From the NCBI RefSeq assembly GCF_946222985.1, contig NZ_CAMIFY010000061.1:1-15211 (forward strand): a stretch of 15,211 nt of DNA, read 5' to 3'. Shown one piece after another: positions 1 through 6,639 of this stretch; position 1 is the stretch's first letter, and each line of letters begins with the position of its first letter. The position numbers and the translations under genes were made by a program. The stretch is from an uncultured Corynebacterium sp. (GTDB lineage: Bacteria; Actinomycetota; Actinomycetes; Mycobacteriales; Mycobacteriaceae). The notes under the pieces were generated by a model. It saw nothing but the letters and a program-made list of their open reading frames with translations, made no database searches and was not told the DNA's origin.

Positions 1-13
1 GGACGGAGGGGGC

Positions 14-30
14 GGCACCGGGGCGGTGCC
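14..30. terminator. Weak hairpin near the window edge
   Basis: GGCACC (14-19) and GGTGCC (25-30) form a perfect 6-bp inverted repeat around a 5-nt loop. It lies downstream of the minus-strand permease gene that stops at 137, so it could end that transcript or that of a gene outside the window. There is no T-run on either side, so an intrinsic terminator is only a guess. Bases 1-136 hold no gene I can support. Confidence 0.25.
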
Positions 31-136
31 TGTTCGGGGGGTCAGCGTCGGCGCGTGGCCGGCCCGATGCCGGTTCAGTCTCGGTCGAGTGTCCGCTCGT
101 GACCGGTCGTCACTTCTACTTCACATCTACTTCCGT

Positions 137-958
137 CTACTTGACGTCACGGCGGGCCGCGACGAACAGGCCCGCGCCGATGACCACGACGGACCACACC
201 GCGAGGACGAGTCCCGCGTGCACGTCGGACACGCCGATGTCCATCATGCCGCCGAGGTGGCGCGACGCGACCCACGGCAGGTACTTGGTCATGGTCTGGA
301 GGAAGTCGACGGGCACGGTGGAGATGGCCATCTCAATGACGAAAACCCAGGCGATCGGAGCGCCGACGGCGACGGCCGTGACGGGGACGAGCATGCCGAC
401 GGCCGACCCGATGGCGGTCCACAGCACCAGGATCCCGATCACGACGAAGGCCTGCCCGAGATCCTCGGGCACCAGGGCCCCGACGACGCCGAGGATCCCC
501 GCCGCAACGGCGAATCCGACGAGGACGACCGCGGCGACGATCAGCACCTGGGCGACCAAGCGCGCGACGTGAACGCCGATCCTGTTGTTCGACGCCAGGT
601 AGCCGAACGCCACCCGGCGACCCGAAATGTCGGAGGCGGAGCCGGCGGCGGCGAAGATCATCGCGGCGATCACCGCCAAGTCGGTGCCGAGAAGCAACTG
701 CACGAACGTCGGCTCGTACCTGAACTCCGCCGGCCTCCCCTGGGTGACGGCCCACATGGCCACCGGCAGACCGACGATGAACGCCAGGATCGCGATGGCG
801 TAACCCCACGTCGAACGCAGGTTGAGAAGGCGGCCGATTTCCGATTTCAGGAGGTCGAGGAACCCGGGCTCGGGCCCGTCGGGGATGGCGTAGGTGGGTA
901 TCGCGTGTCCGGAGTCGGCGATGGTTGCGGTGTCTCGGGTGTTTGGTGCGGTGGTCAT
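137..958 (-). CDS. ABC-2 type exporter permease subunit
   Basis: This is a 273-residue integral membrane protein, most likely the channel half of the exporter whose ATPase is encoded just upstream (1168-1914). A soluble N-terminus of about 50 residues is followed by about six hydrophobic helices, near residues 51-71, 86-106, 134-161, 166-190, 191-213 and 247-268. This is the usual ABC-2 permease plan, and the chain ends in a short basic RRDVK tail. The ATG at 956-958 has a strong Shine-Dalgarno GGAGGA (965-970, minus strand) 6 nt upstream, so the start is well supported. The gene is separated from the ATPase by 209 bp holding a tandem repeat array, which is unusually long for an ATPase/permease pair. 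The substrate is unknown. A toxic peptide or envelope-active compound is inferred from the nearby kinase/regulator pair. Confidence 0.85.
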   Translation of the reverse strand: MTTAPNTRDTATIADSGHAIPTYAIPDGPEPGFLDLLKSEIGRLLNLRSTWGYAIAILAFIVGLPVAMWAVTQGRPAEFRYEPTFVQLLLGTDLAVIAAMIFAAAGSASDISGRRVAFGYLASNNRIGVHVARLVAQVLIVAAVVLVGFAVAAGILGVVGALVPEDLGQAFVVIGILVLWTAIGSAVGMLVPVTAVAVGAPIAWVFVIEMAISTVPVDFLQTMTKYLPWVASRHLGGMMDIGVSDVHAGLVLAVWSVVVIGAGLFVAARRDVK

Positions 959-1020
959 GTCGAATCCTCCTGGGAATTCAGTGGTGAAGGTGCGTCTGCG
1001 GGATGAGAGAGGGCGGTGGC

Positions 1021-1156
1021 TCAGTGCGGCCGGTGTCTCAGTGCGACCGGCGGTTCAGTGCGGCCGGTAATGGAGTGCGGCCGGCGGTTCAGTGCGGCCG
1101 GTGATCGAATGCGGCCGGCGGTTCAGTGCGGCCGGTGATCGAATGCGGCCCTCGGC
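1021..1156. repeat. 17-bp tandem repeat array with 34-bp higher-order unit
   Basis: About eight head-to-tail 17-bp units start at 1021, 1038, 1055, 1072, 1089, 1106, 1123 and 1140 (the last one degenerate). A typical unit is TCAGTGCGGCCGGTGAT. Two unit types alternate, one ending GGTGAT or similar and one ending GGCGGT, so the later part reads as a 34-bp dimer. Most units carry the palindrome CGGCCG, so neighbouring units can pair with each other in RNA or single-stranded DNA. There are no spacers, so it is not a CRISPR array. It fills most of the gap between the exporter ATPase stop (1168) and the permease start (958). Confidence 0.9.
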
Positions 1157-1167
1157 GGTGCCGGGGA

Positions 1168-1914
1168 CTACGCCACGGCGACGCCACTTCCGTACTCGCC
1201 GCCGCTTCCGTACTCGGCGTGCTCGGACGCGACGGACCAGTAGGCTTCCTCGAGGTTTTCGTGGCCGTCGAGAAGCTCCTTTTTGTCCCACTCCCCGATC
1301 AGGCGGCCCTTGCCGATGATCACCAGTCGGTCCGCGGTGACCTCCATTTCGGACAGCAGATGCGAGGACACGAAGACGGCGCGGCCCTCGTCCGCGAAGG
1401 CGCGGATGGTGCGGCGAATCCAGCGGATGCCGTCGGGGTCGAGACCATTGACCGGTTCGTCGAGGACGAGGTGCGCCGGGTCGCCGAGCATCGCGGTGGC
1501 CAGGCCGAGGCGCTGCTTCATGCCCAGCGAGAAGCCGCCGATGCGCTTGCCGGCGACGGGCTCCAGGCCGACCAGGCTCAGGCATTCGTCGACGCGGTCG
1601 GTGCCGACGGCGGCGGCGCGGGCGACGGTGCGGAGGTGGCCGCGGGCGGTGAGCTTCGGGTTCATCCAGCCGGCGTCGAGCATCGTGCCGACGACGCGGG
1701 CGGGGGCACCGTACTCCGAGAGGGGGCGGCCGTCGATGAGCGCTTCGCCGCGGTCGATCCGGTCGAGGCCGAGCATGCAGCGCATCGTCGTGGATTTGCC
1801 GGAGCCGTTGGGGCCGAGGAACCCGGTGACGGTGCCGTCGGGGACGTTGAAGGTGAGGTCGTCGACCACGCGGTTGCGGCCGTAGGACTTGGTCAGATTC
1901 TTGACTGTGAACAT
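1168..1914 (-). CDS. ABC exporter ATP-binding protein (BcrA-like)
   Basis: This is a 248-residue nucleotide-binding subunit that would power the permease encoded at 137-958. Visible motifs are Walker A GPNGSGKST (residues 34-42), the variant signature FSLGMKQR (128-135) typical of bacitracin/lantibiotic-type exporters, Walker B HLVLDEP (148-154) with Glu153, and the switch His185 in SSH. I chose the ATG at 1912-1914 because the protein then opens with the usual MFTVKNLTKSYG. A GTG at 1981-1983 would add 23 unlike residues and would place the 13-bp inverted repeat (1946-1981) inside the gene. The ribosome-binding site is weak (GATGAAG). The C-terminus is odd: it ends in a duplicated hexapeptide, EYGSGG EYGSGV, made by an 18-bp tandem duplication. 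Confidence 0.9.
   Translation of the reverse strand: MFTVKNLTKSYGRNRVVDDLTFNVPDGTVTGFLGPNGSGKSTTMRCMLGLDRIDRGEALIDGRPLSEYGAPARVVGTMLDAGWMNPKLTARGHLRTVARAAAVGTDRVDECLSLVGLEPVAGKRIGGFSLGMKQRLGLATAMLGDPAHLVLDEPVNGLDPDGIRWIRRTIRAFADEGRAVFVSSHLLSEMEVTADRLVIIGKGRLIGEWDKKELLDGHENLEEAYWSVASEHAEYGSGGEYGSGVAVA
1183..1218. repeat. 18-bp tandem duplication in the ATPase C-terminus
   Basis: Bases 1183-1200 (GCCACTTCCGTACTCGCC) and 1201-1218 (GCCGCTTCCGTACTCGGC) differ at two positions. In the ATPase frame (minus strand) they encode EYGSGV and EYGSGG beside the C-terminus, so the duplication is in frame and probably harmless. Confidence 0.9.
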
Positions 1915-1945
1915 GACTTCATCGTCGTCGGCGCGATGACGCACC

Positions 1946-1981
1946 GAATCGGCCCGCGGGATGGTTCTCGCGGGCCGATTC
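1946..1981 (-). terminator. Perfect 13-bp inverted repeat between HNH and ATPase genes
   Basis: GAATCGGCCCGCG (1946-1958) and CGCGGGCCGATTC (1969-1981) are exact inverted copies around a 10-nt loop. The hairpin begins 35 bp past the stop of the minus-strand HNH gene and ends 31 bp before the chosen ATPase start. It could terminate the HNH transcript, act as a leader hairpin of the ATPase mRNA, or bind a regulator. No T-run follows on the minus strand, so terminator is the first guess only. Confidence 0.5.
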
Positions 1982-2015
1982 ACCGGTTACGGCTGGTTTT
2001 CGTCATACCCGGGTA

Positions 2016-3989
2016 CTAGATGATCTTCCCTGGTCGACCGTCGTCCCGGTATTCGTGATCAGGGCCGCAACCGTCGTCGAGGCCGAAGCGGTCATCGAGG
2101 CCGTATCCATCGTCAGGGCCGAAGCGGTCATCGGGACCGTGGTTCTCACCTAGTCCGTCGACACCACCGTGTTCACCGTGCCGGCCATGCTCACGGAGGA
2201 AGTTCCGCGTGTTGCGACGAAGCGTTCGCCCGGGATTTCCCCACGCGGCGGGGTGCTGGTTTTCACCGGGCCTCCGCTTCGGGTCGACCGATACCGGTGG
2301 CGTCCACACCACGCGCGGCTCCCACGGGCCCTTGCCGGGACGTGACCACCACTTGTTCGGATTCGTCCTCGAATCATCCGTGTTCGCGTGGGTCACGGGG
2401 TCGACGAAGGTCAAGTTCTCGATGTCGCTCAGTCCCCCTCGCGCCCAGTTCTCCATGTGATGCATGTGGCAGTACGCCGGCGGAGCGGACGACATCGGTG
2501 CCGAACTCATTCCCTCCTCGCCGAGCAACGCCAGATACTGGTTCACGTTCCCGAGCCGGTTCGACCGCCCCAGATAGAGACTTCTCCCGTCGAAATCGAG
2601 TACCTGAAGAAACAGATGCCTCGCTTCGGTGCGCTCCACGGCGTCTTCGACGCTCATGGTCACGCCCGTATCCGTCATCGCGGTTCCGTTCAGCGTCAGC
2701 AATTCCGCCAACGTGGTCACGGCCACCACCGTCGTCGTTCCCCGCGCCGGGGCCAGGCGCTTTCGTTTTCGCCGGCGCCCACGATCCCCCACTCGCCGAT
2801 CGCCCTCGTCAGGCGGATCGTCCGGTTCACGCGGGCCATCCGGACCACCCGTGCCACGCAGGTCAGGCGGGTCAGGCGAATCACCCGGATCATGCGGACC
2901 GCGTCGGTTTTCTTCGGCGGTTCCTCCTGCGGGATCGGTGTCGTCGTCGCTCTCGACGGTTCGTTCCATGCCCGCATCCGAATCCCAATCCGCTTCGGCA
3001 TCGACTCCGGCTTCCTCTTCCGCCTCCGCCGCTGCCTCCGCAGCGAGGGAGTCTTCGTACGCGGCGTCGGCCTTTTCGGCCTCGCGGTACAGATCTTCGG
3101 CGCCGAAGTCCCTCTCCTGCGTGTCCACCGTCGCCCCGAAATCCGGATCGACGCCACCGTCGGGGCCCCAGCCATCCTTCCCGTTGGGATTCACTCCCTT
3201 GCCGAATCCCGCCGCCAACGCCGCTTCCACCGCATCGTGGAGCCGTTGATCGGCATCCCGCGAGTCCACCTTCGGGTCGTCGAGCAAATCCCCCGGCCCA
3301 CCATGGTCCGCGGCGAGGCGCTTGAAGATCGCCGCGAGATGCGGCGTCAGCTGCCCCGAGATCTTGCTCATGCCGTCGTGGCCCTGCTTGCCGACGCGAA
3401 TCGACCGCTTCCGCTTGCGATCCTCATCCGTGTACGGATCGTCGATGCCGAACAGGGCGCGCAACATCGGCCCGAGCTGATCGAGGTCATCGACGCGAAT
3501 CTTCTCGACGAGTTCCGCGATGTGCGGATCCGCTTTGCGCGCCAACTCATCCTGGATGCTCAAGGGCATCTGCTTGATCGCGCGGTCGATCTTCTCGACC
3601 GCATCCGCCCCGATCACGCCCTGCTCCACCTTCTCGCGGACCTTGGGCATGTGCTTCTTGTCCGCGTGACTGCCCACCGGAAGCTCCCCGCACCCCAATC
3701 GTTCATGGGCGACGGCCCGGCGACGCCCCTCGGCCCTCGACACGTGCTGTTCCTCCGCGATGACGCGGGGGATCTTGTGGGTCGCGACGTAATCGTCGAG
3801 AACACGAGCGTTCAGGTACTCCGTGTCGACGATGGTCAACTTCTTGCGCGCACGTTCGACGCCCGAGTAGGCACGCTCACGCGCCTCGGTGTCGAGTCGT
3901 CCCCAACCACCGGTGATGACGTCCATCGCCTCCTCGATCGCGGCGATGGCCGCGAGCAAGTCGGTGGCGCATTCGGCTGGTTTTCCCAT
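2016..3989 (-). CDS. DUF222/HNH-motif protein with atypical HNH and long disordered linker
   Basis: This 657-residue protein belongs to the actinobacterial DUF222 plus HNH family (the 13E12-repeat family in mycobacteria), whose cellular role is unproven. Residues 1-260 form the helical DUF222-like part. About 265-400 is an acidic, Pro/Gly-rich low-complexity linker, followed by a basic patch (RGRRRKRKR, about 403-411). An HNH-like segment follows at about 495-540, with YCHMHHMENWARGG, Asn525 and His534. The CxxC-type pair normally just before the HNH histidines is absent; the region reads GMSSAPMSSAPPAYC and keeps one Cys. So metal binding may be altered or activity lost. Residues 618-647 are five Gly-Pro/Leu-Asp-Asp hexapeptide repeats. 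The ATG at 3987-3989 lacks a good ribosome-binding site but has TAGCTT 6 nt upstream, suggesting a leaderless mRNA. The gene sits between a kinase/regulator pair and an ABC exporter. Confidence 0.8.
   Translation of the reverse strand: MGKPAECATDLLAAIAAIEEAMDVITGGWGRLDTEARERAYSGVERARKKLTIVDTEYLNARVLDDYVATHKIPRVIAEEQHVSRAEGRRRAVAHERLGCGELPVGSHADKKHMPKVREKVEQGVIGADAVEKIDRAIKQMPLSIQDELARKADPHIAELVEKIRVDDLDQLGPMLRALFGIDDPYTDEDRKRKRSIRVGKQGHDGMSKISGQLTPHLAAIFKRLAADHGGPGDLLDDPKVDSRDADQRLHDAVEAALAAGFGKGVNPNGKDGWGPDGGVDPDFGATVDTQERDFGAEDLYREAEKADAAYEDSLAAEAAAEAEEEAGVDAEADWDSDAGMERTVESDDDTDPAGGTAEENRRGPHDPGDSPDPPDLRGTGGPDGPREPDDPPDEGDRRVGDRGRRRKRKRLAPARGTTTVVAVTTLAELLTLNGTAMTDTGVTMSVEDAVERTEARHLFLQVLDFDGRSLYLGRSNRLGNVNQYLALLGEEGMSSAPMSSAPPAYCHMHHMENWARGGLSDIENLTFVDPVTHANTDDSRTNPNKWWSRPGKGPWEPRVVWTPPVSVDPKRRPGENQHPAAWGNPGRTLRRNTRNFLREHGRHGEHGGVDGLGENHGPDDRFGPDDGYGLDDRFGLDDGCGPDHEYRDDGRPGKII
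2049..2138. repeat. Five 18-bp in-frame repeats in the HNH gene
   Basis: The 3' end of the HNH gene encodes GPDDRF, GPDDGY, GLDDRF, GLDDGC and GPDHEY in succession. The first four alternate, so the real period is 12 residues (36 bp). The DNA copies are similar (GGCCGAAGCGGTCATCG recurs), which suggests recent slippage or unequal exchange rather than conserved protein structure. Confidence 0.85.
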
Positions 3990-4214
3990 GCCCCGAAGCT
4001 AACCCGAACGCCGTGCGAGCGACAGTCGAAAACACGGGTTATTCGAATCTTTTTTCGTTGATCAACCAGAACCCGCGCACGGCAACGAATTTGAGGAAAC
4101 ACCCCCCATAAACGCACGTCACACCCGTTCAGTGCCCCCGTGTCTGAACTTTTCGCCTCGCATGGACGGCGCGTTCGGAGGTGCGATAATACCCGAACAC
4201 ATGAACGTCATCAC
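3990..4214. other. Lower-GC intergenic region upstream of the HNH gene
   Basis: This 225-bp gap lies between the response regulator stop and the HNH start, and it is visibly richer in A/T than its surroundings. It holds a T6 tract (4050-4055), the palindrome GTTGATCAAC (4057-4066), an inverted pair TCGAA/TTCGA (4026-4030 and 4042-4046), and a TATTAT box on the minus strand (4186-4191). These could belong to the HNH promoter or to an operator. No gene is supported here. Confidence 0.45.
3996..4001 (-). promoter_or_regulatory. Candidate -10 box for a leaderless HNH mRNA
   Basis: TAGCTT on the minus strand fits the actinobacterial TANNNT -10 and leaves 6 nt to the ATG at 3989, so transcription could start at the start codon. 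I see no clear -35 box. The TATTAT box further upstream (4186-4191) is a rival promoter that would give a long leader. Confidence 0.4.
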
Positions 4215-5024
4215 CTACGCCCCATCCGCAGCCGTCGGCCCGAGCTCTCCGACGCCGACGCGCCCGGTGCCGAGGGCGAACAACACGGCGTGCACCCGAT
4301 CGCGGGCACCGGTTTTCGTGAGAATGCGCCCCACGTGGGTCTTCACGGTCGGCATCGCGATGAACAACTCCGCCGCGATCTCCGCATTGGTCCTGCCGAG
4401 CGCGATGAGCCGCAGGATCTCCTCTTCGCGCAGCGTCAACGGGTCGGGCAGGTCGTTCCGGACGCGCGGTTCCGGGTTCGTTTCGCTTGACGACGCCCCG
4501 GCATCACCGCCACGCCCGTTTCCGGTGTCGGCCGCGCCATTGCCGCCATCACCGGGAAACCCGCCGTCGAGCATCGGCCGCACCTGGGCGATGAGCCGTG
4601 CCGCGGAACGCGCGGACAAGGCGGAATCTCCGGCGGCGACGTCGCGGATCGCGGCGAGGAGGTCCTCCGGGCCGGCGTCCTTGAGGAGGAAACCGGACGC
4701 ACCGGCGGCGATCGCCTCGGTGACGTACCGGTCGACGTCGAAGGTGGTCAATACCAAGATCCTCGGCCCTTCCGCATCCTCGCCACGGCCGTCTTCGGCG
4801 ACGATTCGGCGGGTCGCTTCGATGCCGTCCACCCCGGGCATGCGGACGTCCATGAGGATCACGTCCGGGGCGTCGTCGACGGTCGCCTCCACGGCCGCGA
4901 GGCCGTCGTCGACTTGCCAGGCGACCTCCATGTCGTCCTGGGAGTCCACGACCATCGCGAACCCCGCGCGCACCAGCATCTGGTCGTCGGCCAAGCCGAC
5001 CCGAATCACTCCATCTCCCGCCAT
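4215..5024 (-). CDS. LuxR/NarL-family response regulator
   Basis: This 269-residue two-component regulator is the partner of the sensor kinase encoded 73 bp upstream. The receiver domain (about 6-130) has the acidic pair Asp13-Asp14, the phosphoacceptor Asp59 in ILMDVRMPG, Thr94 and Lys115. A LuxR-type helix-turn-helix covers about 194-252 (LTLREEEILRLIALGRTNAE...VKTHVGRILTK). Between them, residues about 153-192 form a Gly/Asp/Asn-rich linker longer than usual for the family. I chose the ATG at 5022-5024 because it begins just before the receiver and has AAAGGAA 5 nt upstream. The frame is open further upstream but encodes unlike sequence there. The regulator probably controls the downstream exporter genes in response to the kinase signal, which is inferred from gene order. 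Confidence 0.93.
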   Translation of the reverse strand: MAGDGVIRVGLADDQMLVRAGFAMVVDSQDDMEVAWQVDDGLAAVEATVDDAPDVILMDVRMPGVDGIEATRRIVAEDGRGEDAEGPRILVLTTFDVDRYVTEAIAAGASGFLLKDAGPEDLLAAIRDVAAGDSALSARSAARLIAQVRPMLDGGFPGDGGNGAADTGNGRGGDAGASSSETNPEPRVRNDLPDPLTLREEEILRLIALGRTNAEIAAELFIAMPTVKTHVGRILTKTGARDRVHAVLFALGTGRVGVGELGPTAADGA

Positions 5025-5029
5025 GAGGG

Positions 5030-5036
5030 TTCCTTT
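5030..5036 (-). promoter_or_regulatory. Ribosome-binding site fixing the response regulator start
   Basis: AAAGGAA on the minus strand lies 5 nt before the ATG at 5024. It selects this start over the longer open frame reaching 5228. Confidence 0.7.
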
Positions 5037-5097
5037 CGCATCGATCCTCGTTCGTCGAACTCGCTTCATGTATCCGGCGCCCCGTGCCCCGCGTCCG

Positions 5098-6438
5098 TCA
5101 GTGTCGCGGCAATCGGGCGGCGACGGTGAACCCGCCCGGCGCGTCATCGACGTCGAGGGACCCGCCGTGCAACGAGACCCTCTCCCGCATGCCCGTGATG
5201 CCTCTGCCTCCGCCAGCGTCGGAGGCACCCGTGCCGGCGTCGCGCGACAGCGGCCCCCTGTCGTTGCGCACGGTGACGAGGCATTCGCGTTTGCGCCAGG
5301 CGATCGTCACGTCGACGGCCACGGCACCCGCGTGCTTGACCGCGTTGGTCAGCGCCTCCTGGACGATGCGGTAGATGGTCAGCTGCATCGTCGCCCCGAC
5401 CTCGGGGCGCTCGCCGGTCTCGGTGACTTCCACCCGCAACCCCGACCTCGTGGCCTCGGCGATGAGCTGCGGCAGCGCATCCAGGCCCGGCATCGGCGCA
5501 TACGGGACGTCGGCGGGGGCGTCGGTCTCGTCGGCGGAGGGAGCGTCGTCAAGCGAAGGACGCTGCTCCTCGCCGGCCGGATCCCGCAGGACCGACAGCA
5601 ACTGACGCATCTGGCCGAGCGAATCGCGGGCCGTGCCCGCGATGTTCTCGAGCGCCTCAACGGCCTTGTCCGGATGCTTGGCCGCGATGAACCGGCCGCC
5701 GTCGGCCTGCGCGATGACCGCCGTGAGCGAATGGGCGACGATGTCGTGCATCTCCCGGGCGATGCGGGTGCGCTCGGCGATGGCCGCAAGCTCGGCACGG
5801 TCGCGGAGTGCGGCGAGCTCCTCGTCGCGCCGCCGGTAATTGACGCCCAGCAGCCAGAAGAACCCCAGCACCAGCAACGCCACCGGGACCACGACTATCG
5901 CCACCTCCGGGGCGAGCAGAAGAGCCTCGCCCCGGACGAAACCCGCCACCGACGTACCGGCGATCACCGCGAGCCACGCCGGCCACCGCCACTTCCGTGG
6001 GGCCCGATGGCCGAGGTGGAACATGGCGAAGGAAGTGACCGCGAACGACGCGTACGTCGTCGGAAACAGGAACAGGTGCACGAGCAGCAACGCCGGCAAC
6101 CCGACCATCGACGCCCGGGGACGGATCCGCCGGATGACCGCCAGCACCCACGCCGCGATCACCCACGCGAAGTAGACCGAGGACTTCCACTCCGGCGGCG
6201 GCGGTTCCTGATTCGGCATCCACAGCACCGGATTGAAGACGTAGCTGTTGTCCACCCCGGCCACGGCGCCCAGCACGGCGGTGGCGATCAGCGCATCGAG
6301 GAGCACGCCCGGCCACGGGCTGCGGGAGGGCGCGTCGACGAACGGCGGCTGCGGCTGCAACTGCGCCTGCGCGTGCGCGTGCGACTGCGGAAGCGATTGC
6401 GCGTGCGGCCCGGGCAGCGGGGACGAGGGGGCGGACAT
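5098..6438 (-). CDS. Membrane sensor histidine kinase (HisKA_3 type)
   Basis: This 446-residue kinase is of the NarL/DesK group that phosphorylates LuxR-type regulators. Five or six hydrophobic helices (about 45-62, 87-103, 112-140, 153-168 and 174-198) carry very short loops, so it senses in or at the membrane. The dimerisation/phosphoacceptor helix has EMHDIVAHSL with His231. The HATPase domain has the N-box EALTNAVKHA (Asn365) and the G-box GRGITGMRERV (411-421), close to the C-terminus. Residues 12-31 are a His/Ala/Gln-rich tract from a hexanucleotide repeat. I prefer the ATG at 6436-6438, which has TAGCGT 7 nt upstream, fitting a leaderless mRNA. An in-frame ATG at 6474 would add 12 residues. 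Neither has a ribosome-binding site. The regulator follows 73 bp downstream in the same unit. Confidence 0.92.
   Translation of the reverse strand: MSAPSSPLPGPHAQSLPQSHAHAQAQLQPQPPFVDAPSRSPWPGVLLDALIATAVLGAVAGVDNSYVFNPVLWMPNQEPPPPEWKSSVYFAWVIAAWVLAVIRRIRPRASMVGLPALLLVHLFLFPTTYASFAVTSFAMFHLGHRAPRKWRWPAWLAVIAGTSVAGFVRGEALLLAPEVAIVVVPVALLVLGFFWLLGVNYRRRDEELAALRDRAELAAIAERTRIAREMHDIVAHSLTAVIAQADGGRFIAAKHPDKAVEALENIAGTARDSLGQMRQLLSVLRDPAGEEQRPSLDDAPSADETDAPADVPYAPMPGLDALPQLIAEATRSGLRVEVTETGERPEVGATMQLTIYRIVQEALTNAVKHAGAVAVDVTIAWRKRECLVTVRNDRGPLSRDAGTGASDAGGGRGITGMRERVSLHGGSLDVDDAPGGFTVAARLPRH
6345..6404. repeat. Hexanucleotide tract in the kinase N-terminus
   Basis: Ten consecutive 6-bp units of the form GCNNNT, a few degenerate, run through this stretch. 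In the kinase frame they encode alternating His/Gln-Ala and related dipeptides ahead of the first membrane helix. Six-base units keep the frame, so length variation between strains is likely and should be tolerated. Confidence 0.8.
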
Positions 6439-6445
6439 GCCGACC

Positions 6446-6451
6446 ACGCTA
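6446..6451 (-). promoter_or_regulatory. Candidate -10 box for the sensor kinase
   Basis: TAGCGT on the minus strand lies 7 nt before the ATG at 6438. It fits TANNNT but is otherwise weak. The same 201-bp gap holds the opposite-facing importer ATPase promoter. Confidence 0.35.
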
Positions 6452-6627
6452 GCGCCGTCGGGGCCGGCGGCCATCGTGCCCGGGTACGACTTTCCGCTCC
6501 GTCTGCCCCCGGGCCGACACCATCCCACCACGGAGCCATCACCCGGCCATCTCCCGGCCATCACCCGAGTTCGACGCGGCGCGCGGACCCGTCGCCGGAC
6601 GTCGATTTCGGTGACGCGCGTCTCTGC

Positions 6628-6633
6628 TACTTT
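6628..6633 (+). promoter_or_regulatory. Extended -10 promoter for a leaderless importer ATPase mRNA
   Basis: TACTTT is preceded by TG one base upstream (6625-6626), giving an extended -10. It sits 6 nt before the ATG at 6640, which has no ribosome-binding site. Transcription starting at the A of the ATG is the simplest reading. Confidence 0.6.
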
Positions 6634-6639
6634 CATTTC

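Noticed and set aside
1021..1156. CRISPR array
   Set aside because: The units are directly adjacent with no unique spacers, are only 17 bp, and no cas genes are in the window.
1915..1983. Longer ATPase beginning at the GTG at 1983
   Set aside because: It has no ribosome-binding site, would add a non-homologous N-terminus, and would place the 13-bp inverted repeat inside the coding region.
4026..4046. LexA/SOS box upstream of the HNH gene
   Set aside because: The TCGAA and TTCGA halves are 11 bp apart, not the 6 bp expected for the actinobacterial SOS box as I recall it.
4185..4201. Plus-strand promoter GATAAT with an ATG ten bases downstream
   Set aside because: The frame it would open is antisense to the response regulator and kinase. 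The same bases read as TATTAT on the minus strand, facing the HNH gene.
4132..6639. Very long plus-strand open frame running into the importer ATPase
   Set aside because: It is antisense to the kinase and response regulator, which have clear family motifs. Its translation is Arg/Ser/Pro-rich with no domain. Only the part from 6640 is a real gene.
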